64,000 nt of DNA from Polaribacter sp. SA4-10 (GTDB lineage Bacteria > Bacteroidota > Bacteroidia > Flavobacteriales > Flavobacteriaceae): NCBI RefSeq assembly GCF_002163835.1, contig NZ_CP019331.1:62001-126000 (forward strand). The letters run 5' to 3'. The position numbers were made by a program, and so were the translations under genes. The stretch's first letter is position 1. Every line of letters begins with the position of its first letter. Of this stretch, positions 18,410 to 27,872 are shown in pieces. The notes below the pieces were generated by a model. It was not told where the DNA came from. It did not search any database and saw only the letters and a program-made list of their open reading frames with translations.

Positions 18410-18452
18410 ACATAATGTTTAAAATTATGTAGCCTTTATTCAGGACGGGTCA
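18410..18452. repeat. Insertion-sequence end, repeated at 51396-51440
   Basis: About 40 bases (from ATAATGTTTAAAATTATG to CAGGACGGGTCA) are nearly identical to 51396-51440, and the terminal AGGACGGGTCA also closes the 580-bp repeats. It is probably the right end of the IS3-type element whose transposase fragment lies at 18094. Confidence 0.55.
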
Positions 18453-18462
18453 TTATAGTTGC

Positions 18463-18585
18463 CAACGGTTTAGGGTAAGGAAAGTTGCGGTAGGTAGAAC
18501 GTAGTTTCCCGATGTATGTTATATTGTTTCAATTTTTGTCGGATTATTCTAATCATTAAATGCAGCAATTTTTTACCCATTGTTG
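18463..18585. repeat. attC-like site (123 bp)
   Basis: CAAC-GGTTTA-GGGTAA at the left pairs with TTACCC-ATT-GTTG at the right. This inner box differs from the other sites on both sides together, a compensatory change. Confidence 0.65.
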
Positions 18586-18764
18586 GCTTTGAGTGCTTTT
18601 ACAATCATTACACCAATCAATCAAACTTAATTTCTAATCCGATAGAGTAGAAGGCAATTTGTAATTTGTCTTTCTTATCTCAATCACTCAATTTGATTTA
18701 CTCTGAAATACAGAAGAATCAATACGTAATTATTGCTCAAAATCCGTTGTTATTCTTTGCTTAG

Positions 18765-18994
<230 letters not shown>

Positions 18995-19197
18995 CTTTTT
19001 CTAATTTATTTATTTTAGTATTATATTTTTTTGCTCCCAAAATTGCTATCAAAATAATAGTAACCATTGAAAGCACTCCAAGTAACATCATTGTTCTCCC
19101 GGATAATGCGATTTCTAAATAATTTATCTTTCTCTGCTTTTTAAATTAATATTTTTGTTTCAATTTTTATTTGTAGGGCATTAAAGCCAACGGTTTT

Positions 19198-19315
19198 GTG
19201 TATGGGAAGTTTAGTTTTTGTGAACGAGGAATTTCCGGCGGAAATTCAGAAGTTGGCAAAAAAGCAACAAGTTTTAAATTAAGCTAAACACAGCAATTTT
19301 TTATACAAGGTGTTG
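19198..19315. repeat. attC-like site (118 bp)
   Basis: It starts CAAC-GGTTTT-GTGTAT and ends ATACAAGGTGTTG. Centrally it has a palindromic GAATTTCC-GG-CGGAAATTC stem in place of the GTCC stem of other sites. Confidence 0.6.
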
Positions 19316-19450
19316 GCAACTGTAATTTTTTCTATTCCTTCTTTTTCATTTTTCCAAAAATATTTTTCAACATTTTATTTTAAGAATACTTTTTTTTTAT
19401 TTTCTCAAGAGTTGGATGATTTACCAAACCCAAATTATTATTTACAAAAA

Positions 19451-19753
19451 TTAGTATCCTTTATATTTTTTTTCAAGTTTATTATTAATTTTTATTTCAA
19501 AGTATTGTGGTCTAAATCCTGCAAGGAATAAAGGTCTTTTGTGTTTAATTTCAATTTTATGTTTTTCTTTATTTCCAACTTCAAATTCATAATTATTGGT
19601 TAGTTTCAAATTTATGTGAGTTCCAATCTTTAAAGAACTTCGTAATTCTTGTTGTATTCCATTTTCAGAGTATGTGAATTTTCCATTAAACGAATTTCGC
19701 TTTATAATTAATTCAGTTTTCTCTTTTTGTCCAATTTCAAATTTTAATTCCAT
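19451..19753 (-). CDS. Hypothetical protein, 100 aa (cassette)
   Basis: A small basic beta-rich protein (MELKFEIGQKEKTELIIKRN to KINNKLEKKYKGY) with no signal or membrane segment. The cassette ends GTTGGCAACTGTAA (19312) and TTATAGTTGCCAAC (to 19777) match over 13 of 14 positions. The ATG is only 24 bases from the AAC end, which leaves no room for a promoter within the cassette. No family is recognised. Confidence 0.55.
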   Translation of the reverse strand: MELKFEIGQKEKTELIIKRNSFNGKFTYSENGIQQELRSSLKIGTHINLKLTNNYEFEVGNKEKHKIEIKHKRPLFLAGFRPQYFEIKINNKLEKKYKGY

Positions 19754-19773
19754 TTTTCAATTTTTATAGTTGC

Positions 19774-19980
19774 CAACGTGTTTCTTTAGTTTGTATTAAA
19801 TATCTTTAGATAGAAAAAGAGGAGAACTATAACGTGTTTTAGATTTGAAGCTCCAGTACGGTTGTTATATGAAAAGTAGCAGAGTAAAAAGGTAATTACT
19901 TTCAGTTTAAAAATAAAAATAGTAGAAAAGCACAAACTTTGTAGTTTGCACTTAACTGCTATTTTTTATATAACGTGTTG
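19774..19980. repeat. attC-like site, mosaic (207 bp)
   Basis: The right half, from GTTATATGAAAAGTAGC to ATATAACGTGTTG, is nearly identical to the site at 53682-53807, including the stem CAAACT-TTGT-AGTTTG. The left half starts CAACGTGTTTC and is shared with 12968. It looks like two sites fused. Confidence 0.55.
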
Positions 19981-19991
19981 TGGTTTGTATT

Positions 19992-20696
19992 TTATTCAGA
20001 TTGTTTAACTAGCTTAATAATTCCACTATTTTTCTTAAGTTTTATAAAATCATCTGTTTGCTCAACTATTTTATATTTTATAATTTGATTTTTTATCGCT
20101 CTTGGATGACCAAAACCAATAATATCAGATTTATTCATAAAAATTTCTAAATTATAATTAGAATCTCCGTCTAAATATAAAACTTGCTTTGCCCAAAAGG
20201 CTCCTTCTATATGAAGCTTAATTTTGTCTTTATGTGAACCTTTTTTAAATTTTAAAAATGTTTTTCCCTGTTTATTAGATTCTGTAGATTTATAATTAGG
20301 AAACGAATAAACCATTATATTGTCTAGCGGTTCTATGTTAAAGTTATAAACTTTCATGTTTACCTTTATTGAATCTTTCGAGTTATAATATTTTTTTGCT
20401 TTAAAATAACTTTCATATTTTAACTCTGTTAAATTATAATTTAAAATTAAACTGTCATTTTTAATTGTGTACTGACCTTTGCCGTACTCATCATCTCCTA
20501 AACTCGCTCCTGAATGATATTCAAATATTCCATTCTCATTAAAATCAAAGTAGTTATAATGTTCTTGATAAGCCATTAAACTACTGTATCTTCCAATAAT
20601 TTTTTTTTGGCAGTAAAGATTACTTGATAAACAGAAAACAACTACTGTTAATAAAATTTTAATCACATTTTGTTCCTTGTGCATCATTATTTCCAT
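19992..20696 (-). CDS. Exported protein paired with metallopeptidase-like lipoprotein
   Basis: This 234-residue protein has a signal peptide (VIKILLTVVVFCLSSNLYCQ). A beta-rich region follows, GRYSSLMAYQEHYNYFDFNE, which resembles a lipocalin-like strand pattern. Its start overlaps the end of the upstream lipoprotein gene by 38 bases. The next in-frame Met (MHKEQNV) lies within 5 codons and may be the true start. Overlap with a toxin-like gene in one two-gene cassette suggests an immunity or chaperone role; that is inference. The stop is 15 bases from the cassette end. Confidence 0.55.
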   Translation of the reverse strand: MEIMMHKEQNVIKILLTVVVFCLSSNLYCQKKIIGRYSSLMAYQEHYNYFDFNENGIFEYHSGASLGDDEYGKGQYTIKNDSLILNYNLTELKYESYFKAKKYYNSKDSIKVNMKVYNFNIEPLDNIMVYSFPNYKSTESNKQGKTFLKFKKGSHKDKIKLHIEGAFWAKQVLYLDGDSNYNLEIFMNKSDIIGFGHPRAIKNQIIKYKIVEQTDDFIKLKKNSGIIKLVKQSE

Positions 20697-22185
20697 TTTG
20701 TTCGTTCATTATTATATCTGCTATAGCCTGTCTATCACTTGCGTTGGGAACTAACTCTTTAAAAGTATCTATTTCTGTAGCAATATTTCCACTTGGGTCA
20801 ACTTGAAACATCCCTGAATAAACCATAGATTTATAATATTCCCAACCTAAATTACCTCCAGTTCCATATTCTTTGTCCCAATCGTATAAAGAATAAGCCA
20901 TTGCATCTATGTATTGTCCCATAAAATTGTGATTAAATGTATTCATATCTGTAAACCCATTATCTTGTGCATATTTTCTCATTTTATCTTTAAAAGGTTT
21001 ATTTTCGAAGTCTGGATAACTATAATAAATCCCATTTAAATACGCATGCACCGATTCATGTATCATAGTTCTAGCTATAGACAATTGGGTAGCATTTTCT
21101 AAATAAGTATCTCCAATGGTTATAGTCGCACCTACCGTAAATGCATTTGAGTTTCCTGCATTTCCATTTTGAATTATTAAATGTGTATAATCACTATCAT
21201 TAAACAACTTTAAAATTGATTCAGAAAAATTTAGTGTAAGAGGATTACTTACTGTTACTTGTACTTCTGGTTTTAAAGGATGGTCTTCAAAAACACCATT
21301 TTCTAATTCTGTGAAAATATCTTTAGCACAAGGGTCAGTAAGTTCATTAAAGATTTGGTCCTCTTCCTCTTCTTCGCAACCATTAGGAGTAGGGTTATCA
21401 CAAGGGAATAAGGGCATTTCTCCACTGTTAGAATTTCCTCCATTACCACCATTAGAACTACCTCCACCACCAGATGAAGTATTCCCAGATAAATTCAAAT
21501 TCATCCACCCTTGAGAAGACACAGGATTTGAATATATAAATATATAACCACCACCACCTGCTCCTGTTGATGTAATACTAATTTCATCTAAACTACCTAA
21601 ATCCCACCAATAATCGTCATCGGGTTCTGCATCCTTTCTAAAAGTTTTAGAAGCGGTTTCACTTTCAGTTTTCTGCTTATATTGAGAAACAAATACACCA
21701 TCTAAAACTTTATATCCATTTATAAACGCGCCGTCAATAGTTGATATAATTATTTTACCTGATAAAACGTTAAGACTAGAATCTTCGTTTTCAAAAGGGA
21801 TATAGTTATATAAACAAGTGTAAATGCTGTCTTGTTTTTTTACCATAAAAACTTTTGAGCTGATATTCGGTTTTACAGATGCAGAAAATGTGGGAACTGT
21901 TAGATTTGTTTTTTTTACTTCTTTAAAACTTAAAGAGTTTTCGTCTATAGTAACCGAAAATCCACCTTTTCGTAGTTGTTTTTTATTTTTAGAGATAAGG
22001 TTGTTCATAAAACTTTTAGCTTCATCTATTTCTATAGGTTGAAAATTACTTACTTGCTCTACAGCAACATTTTCATTAAATTCATTGATACTTTCATCAT
22101 TACAATTCCAAAACAGAAGAGAGATGGTAAAGAATAAAATTCCGGTTTTTAAAAGGTTCGTTAATTTGTTTTTTTTACTTTTCAT
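20659..22185 (-). CDS. Putative zinc-metallopeptidase lipoprotein (cassette)
   Basis: This 508-residue protein starts with a lipoprotein signal (LLKTGILFFTISLLFWNC, Cys about 28). A variable region and a Gly/Ser linker (about 210-260) follow. The C-terminal domain holds TMIHESVHAYLNG, an HExxH zinc motif with two His ligands and the catalytic Glu. A later HNFMGQYIDAM segment offers a possible third ligand. Its N-terminus is closely similar to that of the 681-residue lipoprotein at 25157, and its C-terminal 90 residues match the short gene at 54257. The modular design (shared anchor, variable tip) is like that of polymorphic toxins, but toxicity is not shown. Confidence 0.6.
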   Translation of the reverse strand: MKSKKNKLTNLLKTGILFFTISLLFWNCNDESINEFNENVAVEQVSNFQPIEIDEAKSFMNNLISKNKKQLRKGGFSVTIDENSLSFKEVKKTNLTVPTFSASVKPNISSKVFMVKKQDSIYTCLYNYIPFENEDSSLNVLSGKIIISTIDGAFINGYKVLDGVFVSQYKQKTESETASKTFRKDAEPDDDYWWDLGSLDEISITSTGAGGGGYIFIYSNPVSSQGWMNLNLSGNTSSGGGGSSNGGNGGNSNSGEMPLFPCDNPTPNGCEEEEEDQIFNELTDPCAKDIFTELENGVFEDHPLKPEVQVTVSNPLTLNFSESILKLFNDSDYTHLIIQNGNAGNSNAFTVGATITIGDTYLENATQLSIARTMIHESVHAYLNGIYYSYPDFENKPFKDKMRKYAQDNGFTDMNTFNHNFMGQYIDAMAYSLYDWDKEYGTGGNLGWEYYKSMVYSGMFQVDPSGNIATEIDTFKELVPNASDRQAIADIIMNEQNGNNDAQGTKCD

Positions 22186-22238
22186 AATATACGTTATTTT
22201 AAATTATTAGAATGATTATTGGTCATTCATATAAACCA

Positions 22239-22364
22239 TAACGGTTTTGTGTATGATTTTTTGCGTTGATTAAACACCTAATTTATTAAATACAAACTGA
22301 ATAGAAAATCCGCGAGGATTTTCGTAAGTAGGCGAGTACTAGCAATGAATTATACACGGTGTTG
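22239..22364. repeat. attC-like site (126 bp)
   Basis: TAAC-GGTTTT-GTGTAT pairs with ATACAC-GGT-GTTG. The core holds a perfect stem GAAAATCC/GGATTTTC closed by GCGA (22304-22323). Confidence 0.7.
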
Positions 22365-22376
22365 TGCAACGTATTT

Positions 22377-22844
22377 TTATTCATTTTTCAATTTATTATA
22401 TCTAATATTCATTCGTTTTATAAATTCATCTTGATAATCTTTTTCCGTTATCTCTCCATTGATTAGACTTTCAAGATTCTTAACACTTTCCAATTTATAA
22501 TAGGTTCTTTTATTTTTACTATCTATTCCTAAGTCAAAACTATTTTTTGATTGCTTTAAAATATTTCCAACAAAATTTGAGTCGGTTTTTGAGTGAAAAA
22601 ATAAAGAGTCGTTTTTTAAAATCATTTTTCTCGGTAACATTCTTAATATATATTCAGAGCAAATATGAACAGTGTCATTTTTTATAAAAACTTCTGTATA
22701 GTCAATTGTATTGTCTTCAAGTTTTTCAGAATTACTTGAATACCAGTTTCCATAAATATTCTTTTTCTCTTTTATTCCATTGCAACTTAAAAACAAAATA
22801 ATTGTAAATAAAAAAGTCAATATTTTGATTATTTTCGTTTTCAT
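22377..22844 (-). CDS. Small lipoprotein (cassette)
   Basis: This 155-residue protein has a lipoprotein signal (ILTFLFTIILFLSCNG, Cys about 21). GNWYSSNSEKLEDN and the following strands suggest a small lipocalin-like beta domain, and the tail is lysine-rich. It is the second gene of a two-gene cassette and stops 16 bases from GTTGTGCAAC at 22361. No specific family is recognised. Confidence 0.55.
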   Translation of the reverse strand: MKTKIIKILTFLFTIILFLSCNGIKEKKNIYGNWYSSNSEKLEDNTIDYTEVFIKNDTVHICSEYILRMLPRKMILKNDSLFFHSKTDSNFVGNILKQSKNSFDLGIDSKNKRTYYKLESVKNLESLINGEITEKDYQDEFIKRMNIRYNKLKNE

Positions 22845-22864
22845 GATTATGTTTTACTACGTAT

Positions 22865-23380
22865 TTATAATTTCCTTTTTAATTTTTTAAAACAAAAGTC
22901 AGATTCAAATATTGGACTAATTGATTTGATCAATTCTTTCGCTTTCTTTTTATTCATTATTGGGATATATACTTGATTGAATACATCAGATTCGTCCGAG
23001 AAATTCATATTAATTACAAGTTTTGCGTCTTTCCATTCAAATTTTTCAGATGAGTTTATACTTTCATAATTATTGTTTTCCATTTCTACATATAACTTTT
23101 CTAACAGTTTTTTTGATTCAAGAATTTTAATGATTTTTGAGTTCTTTAACGAATCAGTTTTAATGTCTCCACATTGTTCTTCTGTTAAATCCTCAACTAT
23201 CCAATCTGTCGTAAATATTCCAATGTAAAATTCAACATCTGGAATTATTAATGTAGTAGTTAAAATTTTTGAAGAGCTTTTAATATCAGAAAGAGTTTTT
23301 TCATACGTAATTTCATTTTGTGAAAATGAAAACGTAAAGATGAATAGAAATAATATGTTAATTGTAAACTTCATTTTCAT
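22865..23380 (-). CDS. Exported hypothetical protein (cassette)
   Basis: The chosen start MKMKFTINILFLFIFTFSFS gives a proper signal peptide; the longer reading frame upstream only runs through the attC-like site. The product is 171 residues, secreted or periplasmic, with no recognised domain. The ATG lies about 12 bases from the AAC end of the cassette (GTTGCACAAC, to 23392), one of the shortest leaders in the array. It is followed 20 bases later by the lipoprotein gene. Confidence 0.55.
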   Translation of the reverse strand: MKMKFTINILFLFIFTFSFSQNEITYEKTLSDIKSSSKILTTTLIIPDVEFYIGIFTTDWIVEDLTEEQCGDIKTDSLKNSKIIKILESKKLLEKLYVEMENNNYESINSSEKFEWKDAKLVINMNFSDESDVFNQVYIPIMNKKKAKELIKSISPIFESDFCFKKLKRKL

Positions 23381-23388
23381 ATGTTGCA

Positions 23389-23513
23389 CAACGTTTTTGT
23401 ATAAGGAAAGTTGCGTATTTAAAGGACTAAAGTTAGTAAATAAACACAGATAGAAAGTCCGCGAGGGCTTTCGTAAATTGGCTTTTACTAGCAATTTTTT
23501 TTATACGGTGTTG
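23389..23513. repeat. attC-like site (125 bp)
   Basis: CAAC-GTTTTT-GTATAA pairs with TTATAC-GGT-GTTG. The core stem GAAAGTCC/GGGCTTTC with GCGA loop lies at 23453-23472. Confidence 0.7.
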
Positions 23514-23524
23514 GGCATAGTTTT

Positions 23525-24091
23525 TTATATTTTACTCACTTTATTAATTAATTCCTCAATTTTTAATTCAGGATTTTCATTTGTTACAATAGAAGTGAAT
23601 ATTATTTTGTTCTCTTTCAAAATATTAAAGGCAAACCCCATATTCAAAGTGTCATTTGCAATCATTTTGTAAATTCGGTATTTTTCATAAGGTAGTTTAA
23701 ATTCGTAAGTTCTTTCATATTTGAAATTCGGTGAAATAAATTCCTCAAAATTATGACCTGCTATATAACTCATAAAATATTCATTCATATTTTTTAATTC
23801 AGATTTTGGATAAACATAAGTTGAGGCAACAAATCCGCCAATAATTCTATTCTTTTTCCAAAGTTCTGATTCATATTCATATTTTGTTTCCAAACTTATA
23901 GTGTCAAATGCTTTTGAATAAATATGGTTTTTGTATTCAGCTGTTTTCAGGTATTCGTTGGAAAGAATATTTTCTTGTAAAATCAGTTTTTTCTTATCAG
24001 ATTCCTGAAATTTCCGATTTTCATAATCGTCTGCGCAACTTGTCAAAATCACAAGTGTAAAAATTAAACTAAAAATTCGATTTAAGTTCAT
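23525..24091 (-). CDS. Lipoprotein of unknown function (cassette)
   Basis: This 188-residue protein starts MNLNRIFSLIFTLVILTSCA; the lipobox Cys is residue 19. The rest is soluble and mixed alpha/beta, with no motif that I recognise. It is a single-gene cassette whose ends GTTGGGCATA (23510) and TATGCCCAAC (to 24111) agree except at one base. The leader is 20 bases and the stop lies 15 bases from GTT. Confidence 0.55.
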   Translation of the reverse strand: MNLNRIFSLIFTLVILTSCADDYENRKFQESDKKKLILQENILSNEYLKTAEYKNHIYSKAFDTISLETKYEYESELWKKNRIIGGFVASTYVYPKSELKNMNEYFMSYIAGHNFEEFISPNFKYERTYEFKLPYEKYRIYKMIANDTLNMGFAFNILKENKIIFTSIVTNENPELKIEELINKVSKI

Positions 24092-24107
24092 TCGTTTAAA
24101 TTATGCC

Positions 24108-24680
24108 CAACAATTGTATATGCGTATTGTTGATATACGTCATATATGGTTTAAGGTTGTTTTGTTCTCAATTACGGCTAAATGTTATAAAAATTATTTA
24201 ATCATTTTTTGCAGCTCTCTTTTGCCCGTACTTTTTTTCATCTGATTTAACTATAATTCTTTCATTTTAAAATTAACATAACTATAAATAGTATAATATT
24301 TATCATTTTTTAAAGCATTTAGTAAGTTGTTATTTTAATAATTTCTTTTAAGTCATTCATAGCTCTATGGCCAACATTGTAATCATTTTACAAACATAAA
24401 GCAAAAACAACAACATGTCAATCCCTGAAAACAGTGAGATTTTTTCCTCACTGAAAACCGTTAGTTTTCTCACTGTTTTCAGTTAACCAAAAAAAGGTAA
24501 TAACAATATTTAAAGAAGAAGTCTTGTGAGATTAAATGTACGTTAAGAATAGTGATTATAAAAAAAACGGATAGAAACCAAAACGAACTTAATTATTCGT
24601 CTCATTTTAATTTTACTTAGGTCTCAGTTTTAATATTTTAAAAGGTCATCTCTTTTTTTAGGACGGGTCAATATGTGGCA
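24108..24680. repeat. 580-bp repeated sequence, copy 1
   Basis: It is nearly identical to 27299-27872. It opens with a mini-site CAAC-AATT-GTATAT and ATATAC after 11 bases. It holds a perfect 15-bp stem CTGAAAACAGTGAGA (24425-24439 with 24468-24482) and closes with AGGACGGGTCA, an insertion-sequence end also seen at 18442. No gene is intact in it. It is probably an attC-like site invaded by a decayed IS, then copied. Confidence 0.65.
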
Positions 24681-24806
24681 TAACGTTGATGTGTAAGAAA
24701 AGTTGCGTTTTTTAAATATTGAAGTTAGCAAATAAAAGCCAAATAGAAAGTCTGCGAGGACTTTCGTAAATTGGCTTTTACCAGCATTTTTTTTTACACG
24801 GTGTTG
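24681..24806. repeat. attC-like site (126 bp)
   Basis: TAAC-GTTGAT-GTGTAA pairs with TTACAC-GGT-GTTG. The core stem GAAAGTCT/GGACTTTC with GCGA loop lies at 24746-24765. Confidence 0.7.
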
Positions 24807-24818
24807 TGGTTTGTATTG

Positions 24819-25160
24819 TTATTTTTTCCAAGGTACAAATTTCATTATATCTCCCGATTCCCTGTATTTTATTTCATTTTCTGAAATTATATCATAAAAA
24901 AATTTATATTCATTTTTTTTACAGTTATCTATAAAATAGATTTCCTGACCATTTATCTTGTAACAATTCTTGTCAGAATTGTCATTAAAATCTTTTTCTG
25001 TAAAAAGAATTTCACTTTTTTCAGTAGACCATTTATTAGTGTATCTAACAATTCCATTTTTATTAAATGAATAAGCCATATTCAAATAATTGGGGGGGTG
25101 CTCTTTTCTTTCTTGATATAAAACTGGTTCAAAAATATAATATCCGTCAAATCGTATCAT
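24819..25160 (-). CDS. Small protein, possible immunity partner of 681-aa lipoprotein
   Basis: This 113-residue soluble protein starts MIRFDGYYIFEP. It overlaps the stop of the upstream toxin-like gene by four bases. The strand pattern NKNGIVRYTNKWSTEKSEIL resembles that of the partner protein at 19992. A small gene translationally coupled to a large modular lipoprotein, in a two-gene cassette, is the usual place for an immunity gene. This is context-based inference. Confidence 0.5.
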   Translation of the reverse strand: MIRFDGYYIFEPVLYQERKEHPPNYLNMAYSFNKNGIVRYTNKWSTEKSEILFTEKDFNDNSDKNCYKINGQEIYFIDNCKKNEYKFFYDIISENEIKYRESGDIMKFVPWKK

Positions 25161-27202
25161 TTTATAAATTGTTTAGTTACACTATCAAAATTATATCCAT
25201 TTTGAAATAAATGCCTTATTTCTAGACCATAGTAGCCTAATTGTTCAACTCTAGTAGAACTTAAACCAAGTAAATAATCTTTAAGAGAGTTTATATTCGA
25301 AAATTTTGAAGGGTCAATACCTGTTTTAATATGAAACACATTATTAATATCAAGTGGATTAGCAGTAACTCTAATGTTATCGCCTCTAGAAATAGCAAGG
25401 TCTAACCATTTTTTGTTATTCGCCCATATTTCCGCAATACTATTGCCATAAGGTTCTCCTAAAATATTTAAACCACCTGTGTTTTTTCCGTGTTTTGCTA
25501 ATCCTGTTTTCCAAATATTTTCAAGTTGATTTCCCCACTTTCCAATAAGAGTTGTCGTTTTATTAGCATTAGTTATAATATTACTAACAAAACCAGCATA
25601 TTTAAATGTCATTATTCCATTTACAATTCTTGCAATTTCATCACCTGTTGTTCTACTTAAAATTTTTATAAAATTATTATCTGTAACTACTTTTAACCCA
25701 TATTTAATCGTATCAATAAGCAATGTGCCACCTCCTAATCTTACAGCAACAAAAACAGCATCAGTAACTTTTCCAACAATTTTCAGAGTTTTACTTCCAG
25801 GAACAATTGCTAATAATAAAAATCCAGCCGCTTTTAAACGAGAAACTTCTTGACCATCAAAATCTTTTCCATTAATCAATATCATTATATCTTCTATAGG
25901 TAAAACATATCTTCCGATATTTTTTCCTAAATCTATGCCAGCAAGTTTAAAAAGGTTTTTTAAACCATCTGCTAAATTATCTGGATTGAATAACATTTCT
26001 GCCCAAGTGATATCTCCTGCTAACTTTATATAGTAATAGCTTTCATTAAGAGAAATCCCTGAATTATCTCTATATTTATCTGTTAAATCACCAGATTTAG
26101 ATAGTTTTTGTTCAAAAGATGTTGCTATAAGTGTAGAACCATCATCTAATTTATAATATGATTTATTTTTATCATGGTAAACGTGGGTATGTTTTAAACC
26201 AGCAACAATTCCTATACTTGCTCTCCAAGGAATGTTTTGTGTTAATATTTCTAATTCTATTTGTCCTTTAACAAAATTTTTAGATTCAACACTTGTATTA
26301 TTTTCATCTAAAAACCTTTCAAAATCAAAGATAATAATTTCGTTTTGCTTATTTAACCAATCTCTTTCGGTAATATTAAGTCTTAATATACCTGCAATTC
26401 TTTTAGCAATTAAAATTGCATCTGAAGGCTCTGTTATAGGAGATAAATTAACTCCTCCAACATCTGTGGCTCCACCTGTAGAAGGGGTATCATTTTCATA
26501 ATCAAAATCAAGTAACTCACCACCACCACTACCAGTTCCATCATCAAAACAAACATTCCTATAAACAGTAAATAAATAATCTTGATAAGTACATGTGCCA
26601 TTTGCAAGATGAATATTATTATATACAGTTCCATCGGGATCTTTTCCTAAGTTACTACAATAAGTTGTAGCCGTTGGTATACATACTTCTTTTGCTAAAA
26701 AACCTAACTTTTTTATATTTAATTTAGTAATCTGAACATTTCCTTTAAAGTTTAAGGAATTATGATTTTTAAAAAATATAACACTTTCTTTCGGTAAATA
26801 TTTAATAAGAAATGCTTTTGTATTATTTAAAGAATCTATTTTTATAAAAATATTCTCAAAAGAAGTAGAATCTTTTTTTTCTCTTTTTATTAAAAAAGTA
26901 TAAGAAGTTTGATTACCAATATTTATTTCTCTAACATTTGTAGAATCAATAGTAAAGTTATATAAATCTTCATTTGATTTTGCTAATTGTTTTGTTTTTG
27001 ATGGCTTTATTTCTTCTAATGCTCTAACAAATTTTGTTTTATGAAGAAATTCTTTAAATTTTTTGTCTACTATTTTAAATTCACTATTATTTTCTGGTCT
27101 TATAAATTCATCTTTTTCACAACTCCATAGTAATAAAGAAATTCCTAAGAATAGAATTCCAGTTTTTAAGAAGTTATATAATTTGTTTTTTTTCTTTTTC
27201 AT
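25157..27202 (-). CDS. Modular toxin-like lipoprotein (cassette)
   Basis: This 681-residue protein has the lipoprotein start FLKTGILFLGISLLLWSC (Cys about 28), almost the same as in the 508-residue protein at 20659. After an N-terminal variable region, a Gly/Ser stretch near 225 and a middle domain, a hydrophobic part follows (LLLAIVPGSKTLKIVGKVTD, about 465-485). The C-terminal segment KHGKNTGGLNILGEPYGNSI to the end is of the kind found at tips of polymorphic toxins, although no catalytic motif is recognised. It lies in a cassette bounded by GTTGTGGTTT (24803) and AAACCACAAC (to 27302), itself between two 580-bp direct repeats. Confidence 0.55.
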   Translation of the reverse strand: MKKKKNKLYNFLKTGILFLGISLLLWSCEKDEFIRPENNSEFKIVDKKFKEFLHKTKFVRALEEIKPSKTKQLAKSNEDLYNFTIDSTNVREINIGNQTSYTFLIKREKKDSTSFENIFIKIDSLNNTKAFLIKYLPKESVIFFKNHNSLNFKGNVQITKLNIKKLGFLAKEVCIPTATTYCSNLGKDPDGTVYNNIHLANGTCTYQDYLFTVYRNVCFDDGTGSGGGELLDFDYENDTPSTGGATDVGGVNLSPITEPSDAILIAKRIAGILRLNITERDWLNKQNEIIIFDFERFLDENNTSVESKNFVKGQIELEILTQNIPWRASIGIVAGLKHTHVYHDKNKSYYKLDDGSTLIATSFEQKLSKSGDLTDKYRDNSGISLNESYYYIKLAGDITWAEMLFNPDNLADGLKNLFKLAGIDLGKNIGRYVLPIEDIMILINGKDFDGQEVSRLKAAGFLLLAIVPGSKTLKIVGKVTDAVFVAVRLGGGTLLIDTIKYGLKVVTDNNFIKILSRTTGDEIARIVNGIMTFKYAGFVSNIITNANKTTTLIGKWGNQLENIWKTGLAKHGKNTGGLNILGEPYGNSIAEIWANNKKWLDLAISRGDNIRVTANPLDINNVFHIKTGIDPSKFSNINSLKDYLLGLSSTRVEQLGYYGLEIRHLFQNGYNFDSVTKQFIK

Positions 27203-27298
27203 AATGTTTAAACTTAGTAATTAATATTCAATTTTTTAGTTTAAACAAGCTGTAATTTTAGGTAATCAATTTAGCTGTTTGACGAGCCATATAAACCA

Positions 27299-27872
27299 CA
27301 ACAATTGTATATGCGTATTGTTGATATACGTCATAATATTGTTTAAGGTTATTTTGTTCTCAATTACGGCTAAATGTTATAAAAATTATTTAAGCATTTT
27401 TTGCAGCTCTCTTTTGCCTGTACTTTTTTTCATCTGATTTAACTATAATTCTTTCATTTTAAAATTAACATAACTATAAATAGTATAATATTTATCATTT
27501 TTTAAAGCATTTAGTAAGTTGTTATTTTAATAATTTCTTTTAAGTCATTCATAGCTCTATGGCCAACATTGTAATCATTTTACAAACATAAAGCAAAAAC
27601 AACAACATGTCAATCCCTGAAAACAGTGAGATTTTTTCCTCACTGAAAACCGTTAGTTTTCTCACTGTTTTCAGTTAACCAAAAAAAGGTAATAACAATA
27701 TTTAAAGAAGAAGTCTTGTGAGATTAAATGTACGTTAAGAATAGTGATTATAAAAAAAACGGATAGAAACCAAAACGAACTTAATTATTCGTCTCATTTT
27801 AATTTTACTTAGGTTTCAGTTTTAATATTTTAAAAGGTCATCCCTTTTTTCAGGACGGGTCATTATGTGGCA
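27299..27872. repeat. 580-bp repeated sequence, copy 2
   Basis: This is the second copy of 24108-24680, offset by 3191-3192 bases, with only scattered differences. The 15-bp stem is at 27617-27631 and 27660-27674. Together the copies form direct repeats around the toxin-like cassette. Confidence 0.65.

Noticed and set aside
24180..24660. A small gene within the 580-bp repeat
   Set aside because: No frame is open beyond about 30 codons in both copies; the conserved feature is the hairpin.
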